The position numbers and the translations under genes were made by a program. A stretch of DNA of 64,000 nucleotides from Streptomyces sp. AC550_RSS872 (lineage in GTDB: Bacteria; Actinomycetota; Actinomycetes; Streptomycetales; Streptomycetaceae): contig NZ_JAGMUL010000028.1 of assembly GCF_019049285.1 (NCBI RefSeq), forward strand, positions 1 to 64,000, in the 5' to 3' direction. Positions within the stretch are counted from its first letter, which is position 1, and each line of letters opens with the position of its first letter. The notes under the pieces were generated by a model. That model saw nothing but the letters and a program-made list of their open reading frames with translations. It had not been told where the DNA came from and did no database searches. This document shows, piece by piece, positions 57,364 to 64,000 of this stretch.

Positions 57364-58086
57364 TCAGCGGTAGACGCGGAGGAAGTCGACGTCGAAGGTG
57401 AGGGGCGCCGGGCCGCAGGGTGCCGGGTGGTACTCGCCGGCGCTCAGCGACAGGTTCAGGATCAGATACGCCGACCAGTCGGGGCCGACACCGGTGCCGT
57501 CGGAGAAGACGTGCTCGCCGTTGACGTACCAGTCGACGCAGCGCGCGCCGTAGCTGGTGCCGACGGTCACCCAACGGTCCGGGCCGATCGCGTCGGGGTC
57601 GGTGTGGCAGGCCGCGGCGTGCTGGACGTGGTTGGACAGCTCCAGCAGATGCGGGTTGTCCGGGTGGTACTCGAAGGAGTCGACCTCGTTCCCGCCGTCC
57701 TTCCAGGTCCACAGCGCCGGCCAGGCTCCGCTCCCGGAGGGCAGCCGGACGCCGGTCTCGACGTGGTCCCCGGTCCGCACCTGGAAGCCCTCGGCGGAGT
57801 ACTCGGTGGTGAGCAGGCCGGTGCGCCAGGCCGGTCGGCCGTTCTCGAGGGTGCGGCAGGCCGGTACGGCGGTGAAGGTGGCCGTCCCGTCGGAGACGGT
57901 GACACAGCCGGGGTCGAGCCAGTCCAGCTTGTTGTCGTCCGGGTTGTGGTCGCAGTAGCGGTAGGCGCTCGATCTGTCGCCGACCCATCGGGCGCCCCAG
58001 TCGACCGGGGTGTCGAACTCCTCCGACCAGATGAGCGACCTGCCAGGGGGCGCGCTCCGGGGGGACGTGTCGCTGTAGGCGGTCAT
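57364..58086 (-). CDS. GH16-family beta-glucanase-like protein without signal peptide
   Basis: A 240-residue jelly-roll glycosidase. The GH16 catalytic motif is NEVDSFEYH (E-x-D-x-x-E), with WPALWTW just before it as in the family. ATG 58086 (MTAYSDTSPRSA) is the best start; the longer frame adds no signal peptide. The missing export signal is unusual for a polysaccharide hydrolase, so it may be cytoplasmic or exported by another path. Substrate probably beta-1,3- or 1,3-1,4-glucan. Confidence 0.85.
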   Translation of the reverse strand: MTAYSDTSPRSAPPGRSLIWSEEFDTPVDWGARWVGDRSSAYRYCDHNPDDNKLDWLDPGCVTVSDGTATFTAVPACRTLENGRPAWRTGLLTTEYSAEGFQVRTGDHVETGVRLPSGSGAWPALWTWKDGGNEVDSFEYHPDNPHLLELSNHVQHAAACHTDPDAIGPDRWVTVGTSYGARCVDWYVNGEHVFSDGTGVGPDWSAYLILNLSLSAGEYHPAPCGPAPLTFDVDFLRVYR

Positions 58087-58380
58087 GGCGGCGAGGGTAA
58101 GCCGCGGGACGTCTCCGGCCGGCCCGGCTCGGCGACGGGGTGGGCCGACAATTCCGAAATTCATCTTTCAGGTCGCGCAGGCGGCCCAACCGGGCCGGGT
58201 GCACCATACGATCAATTGATTCGCCGACCAGATGTCAAATCCCGCGAAATCCCTCTGCGGATTCCATTCTTCACTCCACTGACTTTCATGCGTATGGAGT
58301 AACGCGTCGCTTTTGCAGCGCCCTTGGACTGCTATGTTCTCCAACCGTCGGATCAGAGGTACTTTCAAGCGAGGTGAATC

Positions 58381-58773
58381 ATGAAGAAGGCAGTTTTCAC
58401 CACTGCGGCGTTGGCCATCGGTGCGGGTCTTGTGGGTGGCTCCGCCGCCGCGGCTGTCGCCGCCGGGGGTTCTGGCGCTTCCACCAGCCCGATCGGCGGG
58501 CTCATGTCCCCGACCAAGGTGGCGCCTGCGGTCGTGCCTGCGGCCGACGTGGTGACGCGGCTGGCCCGGGACGGCGGTGTCACCAAGGGCAGCGCGTTCG
58601 ACAAGACCAAGTCGGGAGGCATGTCCGGTGTCTACCTGGACGGCATGGACCCGAACGCCGCCAAGCGGCCCACCATTCCGGTGAAGAACCCGGCCGGAAG
58701 CGGCGAGGTCCAGATCCACCCGCTGCACGCGCCGACGGCCACCGGCCTCGGCACCCTGCTTCCCAACAAGTGA
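58381..58773 (+). CDS. Small secreted protein, Cys-free
   Basis: A 130-residue protein with a Sec signal (KKAVFTTAALAIGAGLVGG, cleavage near AAVAA). The mature part of ~100 residues is rich in Pro, Gly and Lys, with no Cys and no known motif (for example IGGLMSPTKVAPAVVPAAD and GMSGVYLDGMDPN). GAGGTGA precedes ATG. It shares style and a late IHPLHAPTATGL/LLPNK end with the protein at 60648-60953, suggesting a loose family of exported peptides here. Function unknown. Confidence 0.75.
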   Translation: MKKAVFTTAALAIGAGLVGGSAAAAVAAGGSGASTSPIGGLMSPTKVAPAVVPAADVVTRLARDGGVTKGSAFDKTKSGGMSGVYLDGMDPNAAKRPTIPVKNPAGSGEVQIHPLHAPTATGLGTLLPNK

Positions 58774-59160
58774 CGACCCGGCAACCCTTTGAGTCGGCCG
58801 TACCGGCGTATGCCGGCCCCGGAATTCTGAGACTCTGATCCGGTTCTCGACAGCCGGAGACCGCGGACGGCCCGGATACCGAATCCGGACCCGCGACACG
58901 GTCTCCGTATACGGCGGGCCCGCACCCACTGGCCCCCGTGCTTCATCCGTCCGGCCCACCGGCCCGCATCCGCCGGCGGGCCGGACGCATGTCGGCGGGG
59001 TTCCGGCCGCTCAATTCGGACCGCCGCACCGCAGATTTCGCACGTTGCGCCATCCGAAGGAATCTGGCCGTGTTTGATTGTTCCCGCCGTGACTTATGCA
59101 TGCATATACGGGTTTCCTTTTCGTAAGCGTGCGCAACCGTGAATTCAGGAAGGAACCGAG
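58774..59160. other. Intergenic region between secreted-protein genes
   Basis: 387 bp. A 9-bp hairpin (58959-58967/58976-58984) may end upstream transcription. From ~59040 the DNA is AT-rich and should carry the promoter of the tandem paralogues, but I cannot choose boxes. No gene supported. Confidence 0.45.
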
Positions 59161-59496
59161 TTGAGCAAGAAGTTCGCGGTCATCACGGCCCTCGCCCTCA
59201 GCACCGTCGTCGGCACTGCCGGCCTTGCCTCCGCCGGCGAATACGACGGCAACGGCAAGACCACCACCGTCAAGGGCGGCAGCGGCTTCTCGTCGGCACC
59301 CGTCGTCGTGAACGCGCCCCAGCAGGGGGTTCTCGTCGTCAACGGCACCCTCGTCGACGGTCGCTGCCTCGCCCCGTGGTCCAACGGAGCCGTTCTCGCC
59401 GGCACCGTCGCACCGAACTCGCGCTACGCCGCCTGCAACACGGCCAAGATCGACCAGGCGCAGAACGCCGCGACGTCGGCCGGCCTGCTGATGTGA
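59161..59496 (+). CDS. Small secreted protein, tandem paralogue 1 of 3
   Basis: A 111-residue exported protein starting at TTG 59161, with GGAAGG 7 nt upstream. Signal peptide KKFAVITALALSTVVGTAGL, cleavage after LASA. The mature ~85 residues are nearly shared by the next two genes: TTTVKGGSGFSSAPVVVN, PQQGVLVVNGTLVDGRC, APWSNGAVLAG and SRYAACNTAKIDQAQNA, with exactly two Cys likely to form one disulfide. Family unknown to me; typical of developmentally secreted Streptomyces peptides. Confidence 0.82.
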   Translation: MSKKFAVITALALSTVVGTAGLASAGEYDGNGKTTTVKGGSGFSSAPVVVNAPQQGVLVVNGTLVDGRCLAPWSNGAVLAGTVAPNSRYAACNTAKIDQAQNAATSAGLLM

Positions 59497-59562
59497 CCTC
59501 TGCTGCGAACTCTTCGCAGCAGCACGTGAATTACCCCAACGCAGCCCCGAAAGGCGCAACTC

Positions 59563-59883
59563 ATGCGTAAGAAGGTTACGGCCATCTCCGCGCTCGCGGC
59601 AGGCATCGCCCTCGCGACCGGCGGCACCGCCGCGGCCGACAGTGACACCACCACGGTCAAGGGCGGTAGCGACTTCTCGACGGCCCCGGTCGTCGTCAAC
59701 GAGCCCCAGCAGGGCGTCGCCATCGTCAACGGCACGGTCGTCGACCTCCGCTGTGCCGTGCCGTGGTCCAACGGAGCCGTGCTCGCCGGCACCGTCGCAC
59801 CGAACTCGCGCTACGCCGCCTGCAACACGGCCAAGGTCGACCAGGCGCAGAACGCCGCGTCGGCGAGTGGCCTGCTGATGTGA
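59563..59883 (+). CDS. Small secreted protein, tandem paralogue 2 of 3
   Basis: A 106-residue paralogue of the preceding gene: signal peptide RKKVTAISALAAGIALATGG, mature start near AADSD. It keeps the same core (VKGGSDFSTAPVVVNEP, QQGVAIVNGTVVD, PWSNGAVLAGTVAPN) and two Cys. The start region RKKVTAIS is identical in DNA to copy 3, so copies 2 and 3 duplicated most recently. Spacers of ~61-66 bp between copies also match in part. Confidence 0.83.
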   Translation: MRKKVTAISALAAGIALATGGTAAADSDTTTVKGGSDFSTAPVVVNEPQQGVAIVNGTVVDLRCAVPWSNGAVLAGTVAPNSRYAACNTAKVDQAQNAASASGLLM

Positions 59884-59944
59884 CTCCTGCTCCGAGGAAC
59901 TCGGAGCAGGTAAACCCCGAACGCAGTCCGGAAAGGCTCAACTC

Positions 59945-60265
59945 ATGCGTAAGAAGGTTACGGCCATCTCCGCCATCGCCGCGGGCATCGTCATCGCGAC
60001 CGGTGGCACCGCCACGGCCGACGGTGACACCACCACGGTCAAGGGCGGTAGCGACTTCTCGACGGCCCCGGTCGTCGTCAATGAACCCCAGCAGGGCATC
60101 GCCATCGTCAACGGCGCCCTCCTCGACGCTCGTTGCCTCGCCCCGTGGTCCAACGGAGCCGTCCTCGGCGGCGTCGCCGCACCGCGCTCGCGCTACGCCG
60201 CCTGCAACACGGAGAAGATCGACCAGGCGCAGAACGCCCCGTCGGCGGCTGGCCTGCTGATGTGA
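59945..60265 (+). CDS. Small secreted protein, tandem paralogue 3 of 3
   Basis: A 106-residue paralogue: signal peptide RKKVTAISAIAAGIVIATGG, mature start near TADGD. Same two-Cys core, with changes at QQGIAIVNGALLDARC and AAPRSRYAACNTEK. It ends the array; an 18-bp terminator hairpin follows 12 bp after the stop. Confidence 0.83.
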   Translation: MRKKVTAISAIAAGIVIATGGTATADGDTTTVKGGSDFSTAPVVVNEPQQGIAIVNGALLDARCLAPWSNGAVLGGVAAPRSRYAACNTEKIDQAQNAPSAAGLLM

Positions 60266-60277
60266 CCAGTGCTTCAC

Positions 60278-60317
60278 CCGATGGCGGTCCGCCGGATTTC
60301 CGGCGGACCGCCATCGG
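60278..60317 (+). terminator. 18-bp terminator hairpin after the three paralogues
   Basis: Perfect arms 60278-60295 and 60300-60317, 4-nt loop ATTT. Confidence 0.88.
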
Positions 60318-60344
60318 TGTTTGTGCGCCCCCCCACGAAAGGTG

Positions 60345-60419
60345 CGGCGCACACAAAGACCGGCGCACACAAAGACCGTGGGCCCTGTCCGCATCAGCGT
60401 GCGGACAGGGCCCACGGTC
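60345..60419. repeat. 16-bp tandem repeat followed by a 20-bp perfect inverted repeat
   Basis: CGGCGCACACAAAGAC occurs at 60345-60360 and again at 60361-60376. Arms 60374-60393 and 60400-60419 pair perfectly with a 6-nt loop. It lies in a 382-bp gene-free stretch between convergent transcription units, so it probably acts as a second bidirectional terminator. Confidence 0.8.
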
Positions 60420-60554
60420 AAGGAGCGCCGGCAAGGAGGAAAGAGCGCCCATTCAGTGGGTTCAACGGAGTTCTTGTCCGCGTGGTCACCCCGATTCCTC
60501 CATTCGGCCCAACCTGAATACCAAAGGGCAATCGCACTCCCCCGTACATGCCGA

Positions 60555-60587
60555 AGGGCCGGCTCCGAGTGACACGGAGCCGGCCCT
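60555..60587 (-). terminator. 13-bp terminator hairpin for the leftward secreted-protein gene
   Basis: Arms 60555-60567 and 60575-60587, 7-nt loop, 60 bp beyond the stop at 60648. Confidence 0.8.
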
Positions 60588-60647
60588 GGTCATCGAGCCG
60601 AAGGCCAACGACGCGGCAGAAAGGAACGAAGGGTCCCGCCGGACCGG

Positions 60648-60953
60648 CTACTTGATCGGAAGCCCGCCGAGCAGTCGCCCGTCGACGGGGTTCGGCAGGG
60701 TGCCGCCGAAGACGGGGGTCTTCACCATGCCCTGCGACTGCACGCCCTTCTTCACCTTGTCCGCGGTGCGCTTCACGTTGTTCCCCACGTAGCCCGTCGG
60801 CACCTTGGCGGCCGAGGGGAGGCTGCGGGCGACCGTCTTCCCGTTCTCGACGAGGCCCGACGACGGCATGTCCACCGCGGCGGCGCCGGGCACGGTGGCA
60901 CCGGCGATGGCGAGGGAGCCGACGACGACGGCAGCAGCCTTGAGGTTCTTCAT
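60648..60953 (-). CDS. Small secreted protein, Cys-free
   Basis: A 101-residue protein with a Sec signal (KNLKAAAVVVGSLAIAGATV, cleavage near PGAAA). Mature ~75 residues are basic, with GLVENGKTVARSLPSA and a Gly/Pro-rich end. No Cys. ATG 60953 follows GGAAAGGAAC at good spacing; the longer open frame has no coding look. Divergent from the exopolysaccharide genes. Function unknown. Confidence 0.78.
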   Translation of the reverse strand: MKNLKAAAVVVGSLAIAGATVPGAAAVDMPSSGLVENGKTVARSLPSAAKVPTGYVGNNVKRTADKVKKGVQSQGMVKTPVFGGTLPNPVDGRLLGGLPIK

Positions 60954-61088
60954 GATGTTCCTTTCCAGGAATACACGGTCTCGGTTCTCCTGGGCTAACG
61001 AGAGGGGATCCCCCGGGAAACCCCCGTGGCTCCGAATGGGTGGTCCCGTGAATGAAACAACTCCGAAAACACCACCGTTCCGACACAC

Positions 61089-61118
61089 TTGACCGCTTCT
61101 CAGATAAGTATGGATAAG
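61089..61118 (+). promoter_or_regulatory. Candidate promoter of the exopolysaccharide operon, with GATAAGT direct repeats
   Basis: TTGACC at 61089-61094 and GATAAG at 61113-61118, spacer 18. GATAAGT occurs twice ten bases apart (61103-61109 and 61113-61119). If correct, transcription starts just before the ATG at 61148, and the in-frame GTG at 61118 is not used. Confidence 0.4.
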
Positions 61119-61147
61119 TGTCTTTCTTCGAAAGGGCGGCCTCGGTC

Positions 61148-62287
61148 ATGCGCATTGCGCCGCATATCCTGCATGTCGCCCAGCCCGTCGAGGGCGGCGT
61201 CGCGCGGGTCGTGACGGACCTGGCGGCGGCTCAACTCGCCGCGGGGCTGAGGGTGTCCGTGGCCTGTCCGAAGGGCGGCACGCTGACGGACGACCTGCGG
61301 GCACTGGACTGCACGGTGGTCCGCTGGGACGCGACCCGCGCACCGGGGCACCGACTCCCGGTCGAGGTACGGCAGTTGGCGGGCTTGCTGCGCGGTGTGC
61401 GGCCGGACCTGGTGCACGCGCACAGCGCGAAGGCGGGGCTCGCGGCCCGGCTCGCGGTGCGCGGCAGTCTGCCGACCGTATTCCAGCCGCACGCCTGGTC
61501 GTTCGAGGCCGCGGACGGGATCGTGGCGCGGCTGGCGCTGGGCTGGGAGCGGTTCGGGGCCCGGTGGGCGACGCGGGTGCTGTGCGTGAGCGAGGCCGAG
61601 CGGCGCACCGGAGTGCGGTCCGGCATCGACGCCCCGTGGCGGGTGGTCCCCAACGGGGTCGACACCTTCCGGTTCCAGCCGGAGGGCGACCGCGCGCGCT
61701 GCGGGGCGGGCCCGCTCGTCGTGTGCGTGGGCCGGCTGTGCCGTCAGAAGGGGCAGGACGTGCTGCTGGCGGCCTGGCCCGGGGTGGTGCGGCAAGTGCC
61801 GGGCGCGAGGCTGGTGCTGGTCGGTGAAGGCCCGGACGCGGACGCCCTGCGCTCGGGTGCGCCCGGGTCGGTGGAGTTCGCCGGCGCGACGGCCGACACC
61901 GCGCGCTGGTACCGGGCCGCGGACGTCGTGGTGCTGCCGTCCCGCTGGGAGGGCATGGCGCTCGCCCCGCTGGAGGCCATGGCGTGCGGACGGCCGGTGG
62001 TCGTCACGGACGTGGGCGGGGCGGGCGAGAGCCTTCCGCCCGGCCATCCGCCGACCTGTCTGGTGCCGCCGGAGGACCCCGAGGCGCTGGCCCGGGCGCT
62101 GACGGCACTGCTGCTCGACGGGCCGCTGCGTGCGGCGCTGGGTGCTCAGGCCCGGGCACATGTGCTCGCCGGCCACGAGCTGCGGCACGCCACGGACGCG
62201 GTGACCGACGTCTACCGCGAGTTGCTCGGCCTCGCCACCACGCGGGTCGTCGAATCGAACGGGGGCAGGGAGTGCATCACCACATGA
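61148..62287 (+). CDS. Glycosyltransferase family 4 (GT-B)
   Basis: A 379-residue retaining glycosyltransferase. N-terminal HVAQPVEGGVARVV loop for the acceptor, VHAHSAKAGLAAR, and the donor-site C-terminal half with VVCVGRLCRQKGQDVL and the E-x7-E motif (WEGMALAPLEAMACG). ATG 61148 is preferred to GTG 61118 because GAAAGGG precedes it and the candidate promoter covers the earlier codon. The stop overlaps the next gene (ATGA). It should add a sugar to a lipid-linked exopolysaccharide intermediate. Confidence 0.9.
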   Translation: MRIAPHILHVAQPVEGGVARVVTDLAAAQLAAGLRVSVACPKGGTLTDDLRALDCTVVRWDATRAPGHRLPVEVRQLAGLLRGVRPDLVHAHSAKAGLAARLAVRGSLPTVFQPHAWSFEAADGIVARLALGWERFGARWATRVLCVSEAERRTGVRSGIDAPWRVVPNGVDTFRFQPEGDRARCGAGPLVVCVGRLCRQKGQDVLLAAWPGVVRQVPGARLVLVGEGPDADALRSGAPGSVEFAGATADTARWYRAADVVVLPSRWEGMALAPLEAMACGRPVVVTDVGGAGESLPPGHPPTCLVPPEDPEALARALTALLLDGPLRAALGAQARAHVLAGHELRHATDAVTDVYRELLGLATTRVVESNGGRECITT

Positions 62288-63750
62288 CCGCGGAGAGCAC
62301 CGTCGCCTCGCCCGGGCAGCAGCGGACAGCGCAGGACGCCGTCACCGTTGTCGACCCGCGCGGCCGGTCCGCCGGGCGCCGGGCGGCCTCCGGACGCCGG
62401 TCGCGTCACCCGCGGACGGTCTCCCGGGCGCCGCTGTGGCTGGTCGACGGCGCCGCCGCGCTGGCGGCCGCGGTGCTGGTCCTGCCCGCACCGCACCACT
62501 TCTCGCCGGTCATCGTGGTGCTCGTCCTCGTTGTGATCGGGATGAACCGCCGGGCCACGCTGTACGACACCCTCGTCGTCCCCGGCGTACTCGACGAACT
62601 CCCTGCCGTCTGCGGCCGGATCGCCGTCGGCTGGGCGGCGGTCGTGACGCTCTCCCCGCTGCGCTCGCTCCCGCCGGCCGTGCTGGTCGGCGCGGTCACC
62701 GTGCACTGTCTCGCGGCCTGTGCGGGCCGTGAAGCGGTGCACGGGCGGCGGCGCCGGGCGCTGCGGCGGCGGCCCTGTCCGGCCCTGGTGGTCGGTCCGG
62801 TCGCGATGGCCCGGCTGGTCGCGGCCGCGCTGCTGCGCCAACCGGGCTGCGGCGTACGGCCGGTGGGGCTGCTCTCCGACGACCCGGACGTCCTCGCCGA
62901 CACCGACGACGAGGCCGGGCCGCCGGTGCTCACCACGGCGCAGGACGCGCGGCGGGCGGTGATCCAGAACGGGGTGGAGACGGTGCTCGTCGTGGGGGCC
63001 GCCACCCGGACGGAGAAGGCCGCCGTGCTGCGGGGGCTGGCCGCGCACGGCTGTGTGCTGTGGGAGCTGGACGCGGACCCGCCGTCGTACGGCCTCGGTG
63101 GGCGACGTCAGGGGGCGGGGCATCTGGCCGGGTTCTCGCGCAGGTTGCTGGGGCCGGGGGGCGGACGGCGGCGCGGGAGCGTGGGCAAGCGGGTGCTGGA
63201 CGTGGTGATCTCGGGGCTGCTGCTGGTGCTGGCCGGGCCGGTGCTGCTGGTGTGCGCGGCCGTGTTGCGGGTCATGGACGGGCCGGGCGTGGTGTTCCGG
63301 CAGGAGCGGATCGGCAAGGACGGACGGCCGTTCACGATGCTGAAGCTGCGCACCCACCGGCCGGCCAGCGCGCATGAGGCGGCGACCCGCTGGAGTGTGG
63401 CGGGCGAGCAGGACATGAGCCCGTTCTGCCACTTTCTGCGGCGCACCTCGCTGGACGAGCTGCTCCAGCTGTGGAACGTCTTCCGCGGCGACATGAGCCT
63501 GGTCGGTCCACGGCCCGAACGGCCGTATTTCGTCGCGAAGTTCAGCCAGGCCCATCCGGGCTATCCGGCCCGCCACCGGATGCGGACCGGGATCACCGGG
63601 CTCGCGCAGATCCACGGGCTGCGCGGTGACACCTCGATCGAGGACCGGTGCCGTTACGACAACGCCTACATCGACAACTGGTCGCTGTGGCAGGACGTCT
63701 GCATCCTGCTGCGCACGGCGGCCCAGTTCGTCCGGCCGACAGGGAGCTGA
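62284..63750 (+). CDS. Exopolysaccharide polyprenyl glycosylphosphotransferase
   Basis: A 488-residue WbaP/CpsE-type membrane enzyme that moves a sugar phosphate to undecaprenyl phosphate, the first step of exopolysaccharide units. It has an N-terminal membrane bundle (LAAAVLVLPAPH and later segments), a central CoA-binding-like Rossmann part, one helix at LDVVISGLLLVLAGPVLLV, then the catalytic domain: GVVFRQERIGKDGRPF, MLKLRTH, RRTSLDELLQLWNV, MSLVGPRPE and GITGLAQIHG. Coupled to the glycosyltransferase upstream and 7 bp from the next gene. Confidence 0.93.
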   Translation: MTAESTVASPGQQRTAQDAVTVVDPRGRSAGRRAASGRRSRHPRTVSRAPLWLVDGAAALAAAVLVLPAPHHFSPVIVVLVLVVIGMNRRATLYDTLVVPGVLDELPAVCGRIAVGWAAVVTLSPLRSLPPAVLVGAVTVHCLAACAGREAVHGRRRRALRRRPCPALVVGPVAMARLVAAALLRQPGCGVRPVGLLSDDPDVLADTDDEAGPPVLTTAQDARRAVIQNGVETVLVVGAATRTEKAAVLRGLAAHGCVLWELDADPPSYGLGGRRQGAGHLAGFSRRLLGPGGGRRRGSVGKRVLDVVISGLLLVLAGPVLLVCAAVLRVMDGPGVVFRQERIGKDGRPFTMLKLRTHRPASAHEAATRWSVAGEQDMSPFCHFLRRTSLDELLQLWNVFRGDMSLVGPRPERPYFVAKFSQAHPGYPARHRMRTGITGLAQIHGLRGDTSIEDRCRYDNAYIDNWSLWQDVCILLRTAAQFVRPTGS

Positions 63751-63756
63751 GCACCG

Positions 63757-64000
63757 ATGAGCACGTCCCCCAAGGCCCCTCCCCCGCTCGCGCCGCCCCG
63801 GCCGGAGCCGCGGCCCCCGCTGCGCCGGCCCGGCTCCATGCCGGCCGCCCTGTCCGCCCTGTCCGCCCTCTCCGTCCCGTCCCTGCTGTCCGTACTGCCC
63901 GTCCTCGCGGTCGTCGTCCTGCTGGGGCTGCCGGTCACACCGGGCAGCTCCGTCACACCCGCCGACGCCGCCTCCGGACTGGTCGTGCTGTGTGCGCTCG
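63757..64000 (+). CDS. Membrane protein of the exopolysaccharide operon (3' end missing)
   Basis: Only the first 81 codons are inside the window. ATG 63757 is 7 bp after the previous stop. The protein starts with a Pro/Arg-rich segment, then a Ser/Leu/Ala hydrophobic stretch (LSVLPVLAVVVLLGLPVT) and a second hydrophobic run at the edge (SGLVVLCAL). Position suggests an O-antigen ligase/polymerase or flippase, but the visible part cannot prove it. Confidence 0.7.
   Translation, partial: MSTSPKAPPPLAPPRPEPRPPLRRPGSMPAALSALSALSVPSLLSVLPVLAVVVLLGLPVTPGSSVTPADAASGLVVLCAL

Overview
The window is high-GC actinobacterial DNA, almost certainly from a Streptomyces chromosome. Supporting signs are frequent GTG and TTG starts, many ATGA/GTGA gene overlaps, very rare TTA codons, a MelC-type tyrosinase pair, an SsbB-like SSB, tandem dynamin-like GTPases and families of tiny secreted proteins. 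No rRNA, CRISPR array or complete mobile element is present.

Layout. (1) 1-16.3 kb is conserved chromosome: a PP2C phosphatase (cut by the left edge), a vWA protein and a zinc-ribbon/FHA protein; a PCMT-like methyltransferase; a group II truncated haemoglobin; an ettA-thioesterase-unknown operon; a small secreted protein; a thioester-domain surface protein with a sortase signal; SSB; two tandem repeat arrays; two dynamin-like GTPases; and tRNA-Arg(UCU). (2) 16.3-17.1 kb, just downstream of the tRNA, holds two decayed genes and a 40-bp triplicate repeat, probably the remnant of an integrated element. (3) 17.2-21.2 kb is a NarL-type two-component system divergent from a membrane-anchored serine hydrolase.

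(4) About 21.2-49.5 kb is a biosynthetic gene cluster and the main interest of the window. SerA-like, SbnA-like and SbnB-like enzymes would make L-2,3-diaminopropionate (Dap). An EntF-like C-A-T-E-TE synthetase with MbtH has an acidic binding pocket that fits Dap. ACP, KS, chain-length-factor-like KS and KR form a reducing type II PKS-like set. A second EntF-like synthetase (C-A-T-TE, Thr-like pocket) ends in a thioesterase with Cys as nucleophile. SDR, KASIII and an MDR reductase follow in one unit. Further genes are a chorismate mutase, an ABC exporter, an MMPL exporter, a LuxR/TrmB-like regulator and a PucR-like regulator. The left operon (24.9-38.3 kb) is translationally coupled almost throughout. 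The inferred product is an acylated D-Dap joined to, or made alongside, a Thr-type residue, possibly released as a lactone or oligolactone. I cannot match it to a known compound. Notable oddities are a phosphopantetheinyl transferase lacking its metal-binding core, a codon-usage patch inside the first A domain, a UUCG-capped hairpin directly before the second synthetase, and a TTA-containing leader peptide coupled to the PucR regulator.

(5) 49.5-64 kb is accessory chromosome: a three-gene type VII-secretion-like unit with a transglycosylase-like effector; an SDR/epimerase pair; a D-2-hydroxyacid dehydrogenase; a DUF2087 regulator; tyrosinase and its chaperone; VKOR; a GH16-like glucanase; five tiny secreted proteins, three of them tandem paralogues; and the start of an exopolysaccharide operon (glycosyltransferase, glycosylphosphotransferase and a membrane protein cut by the right edge).
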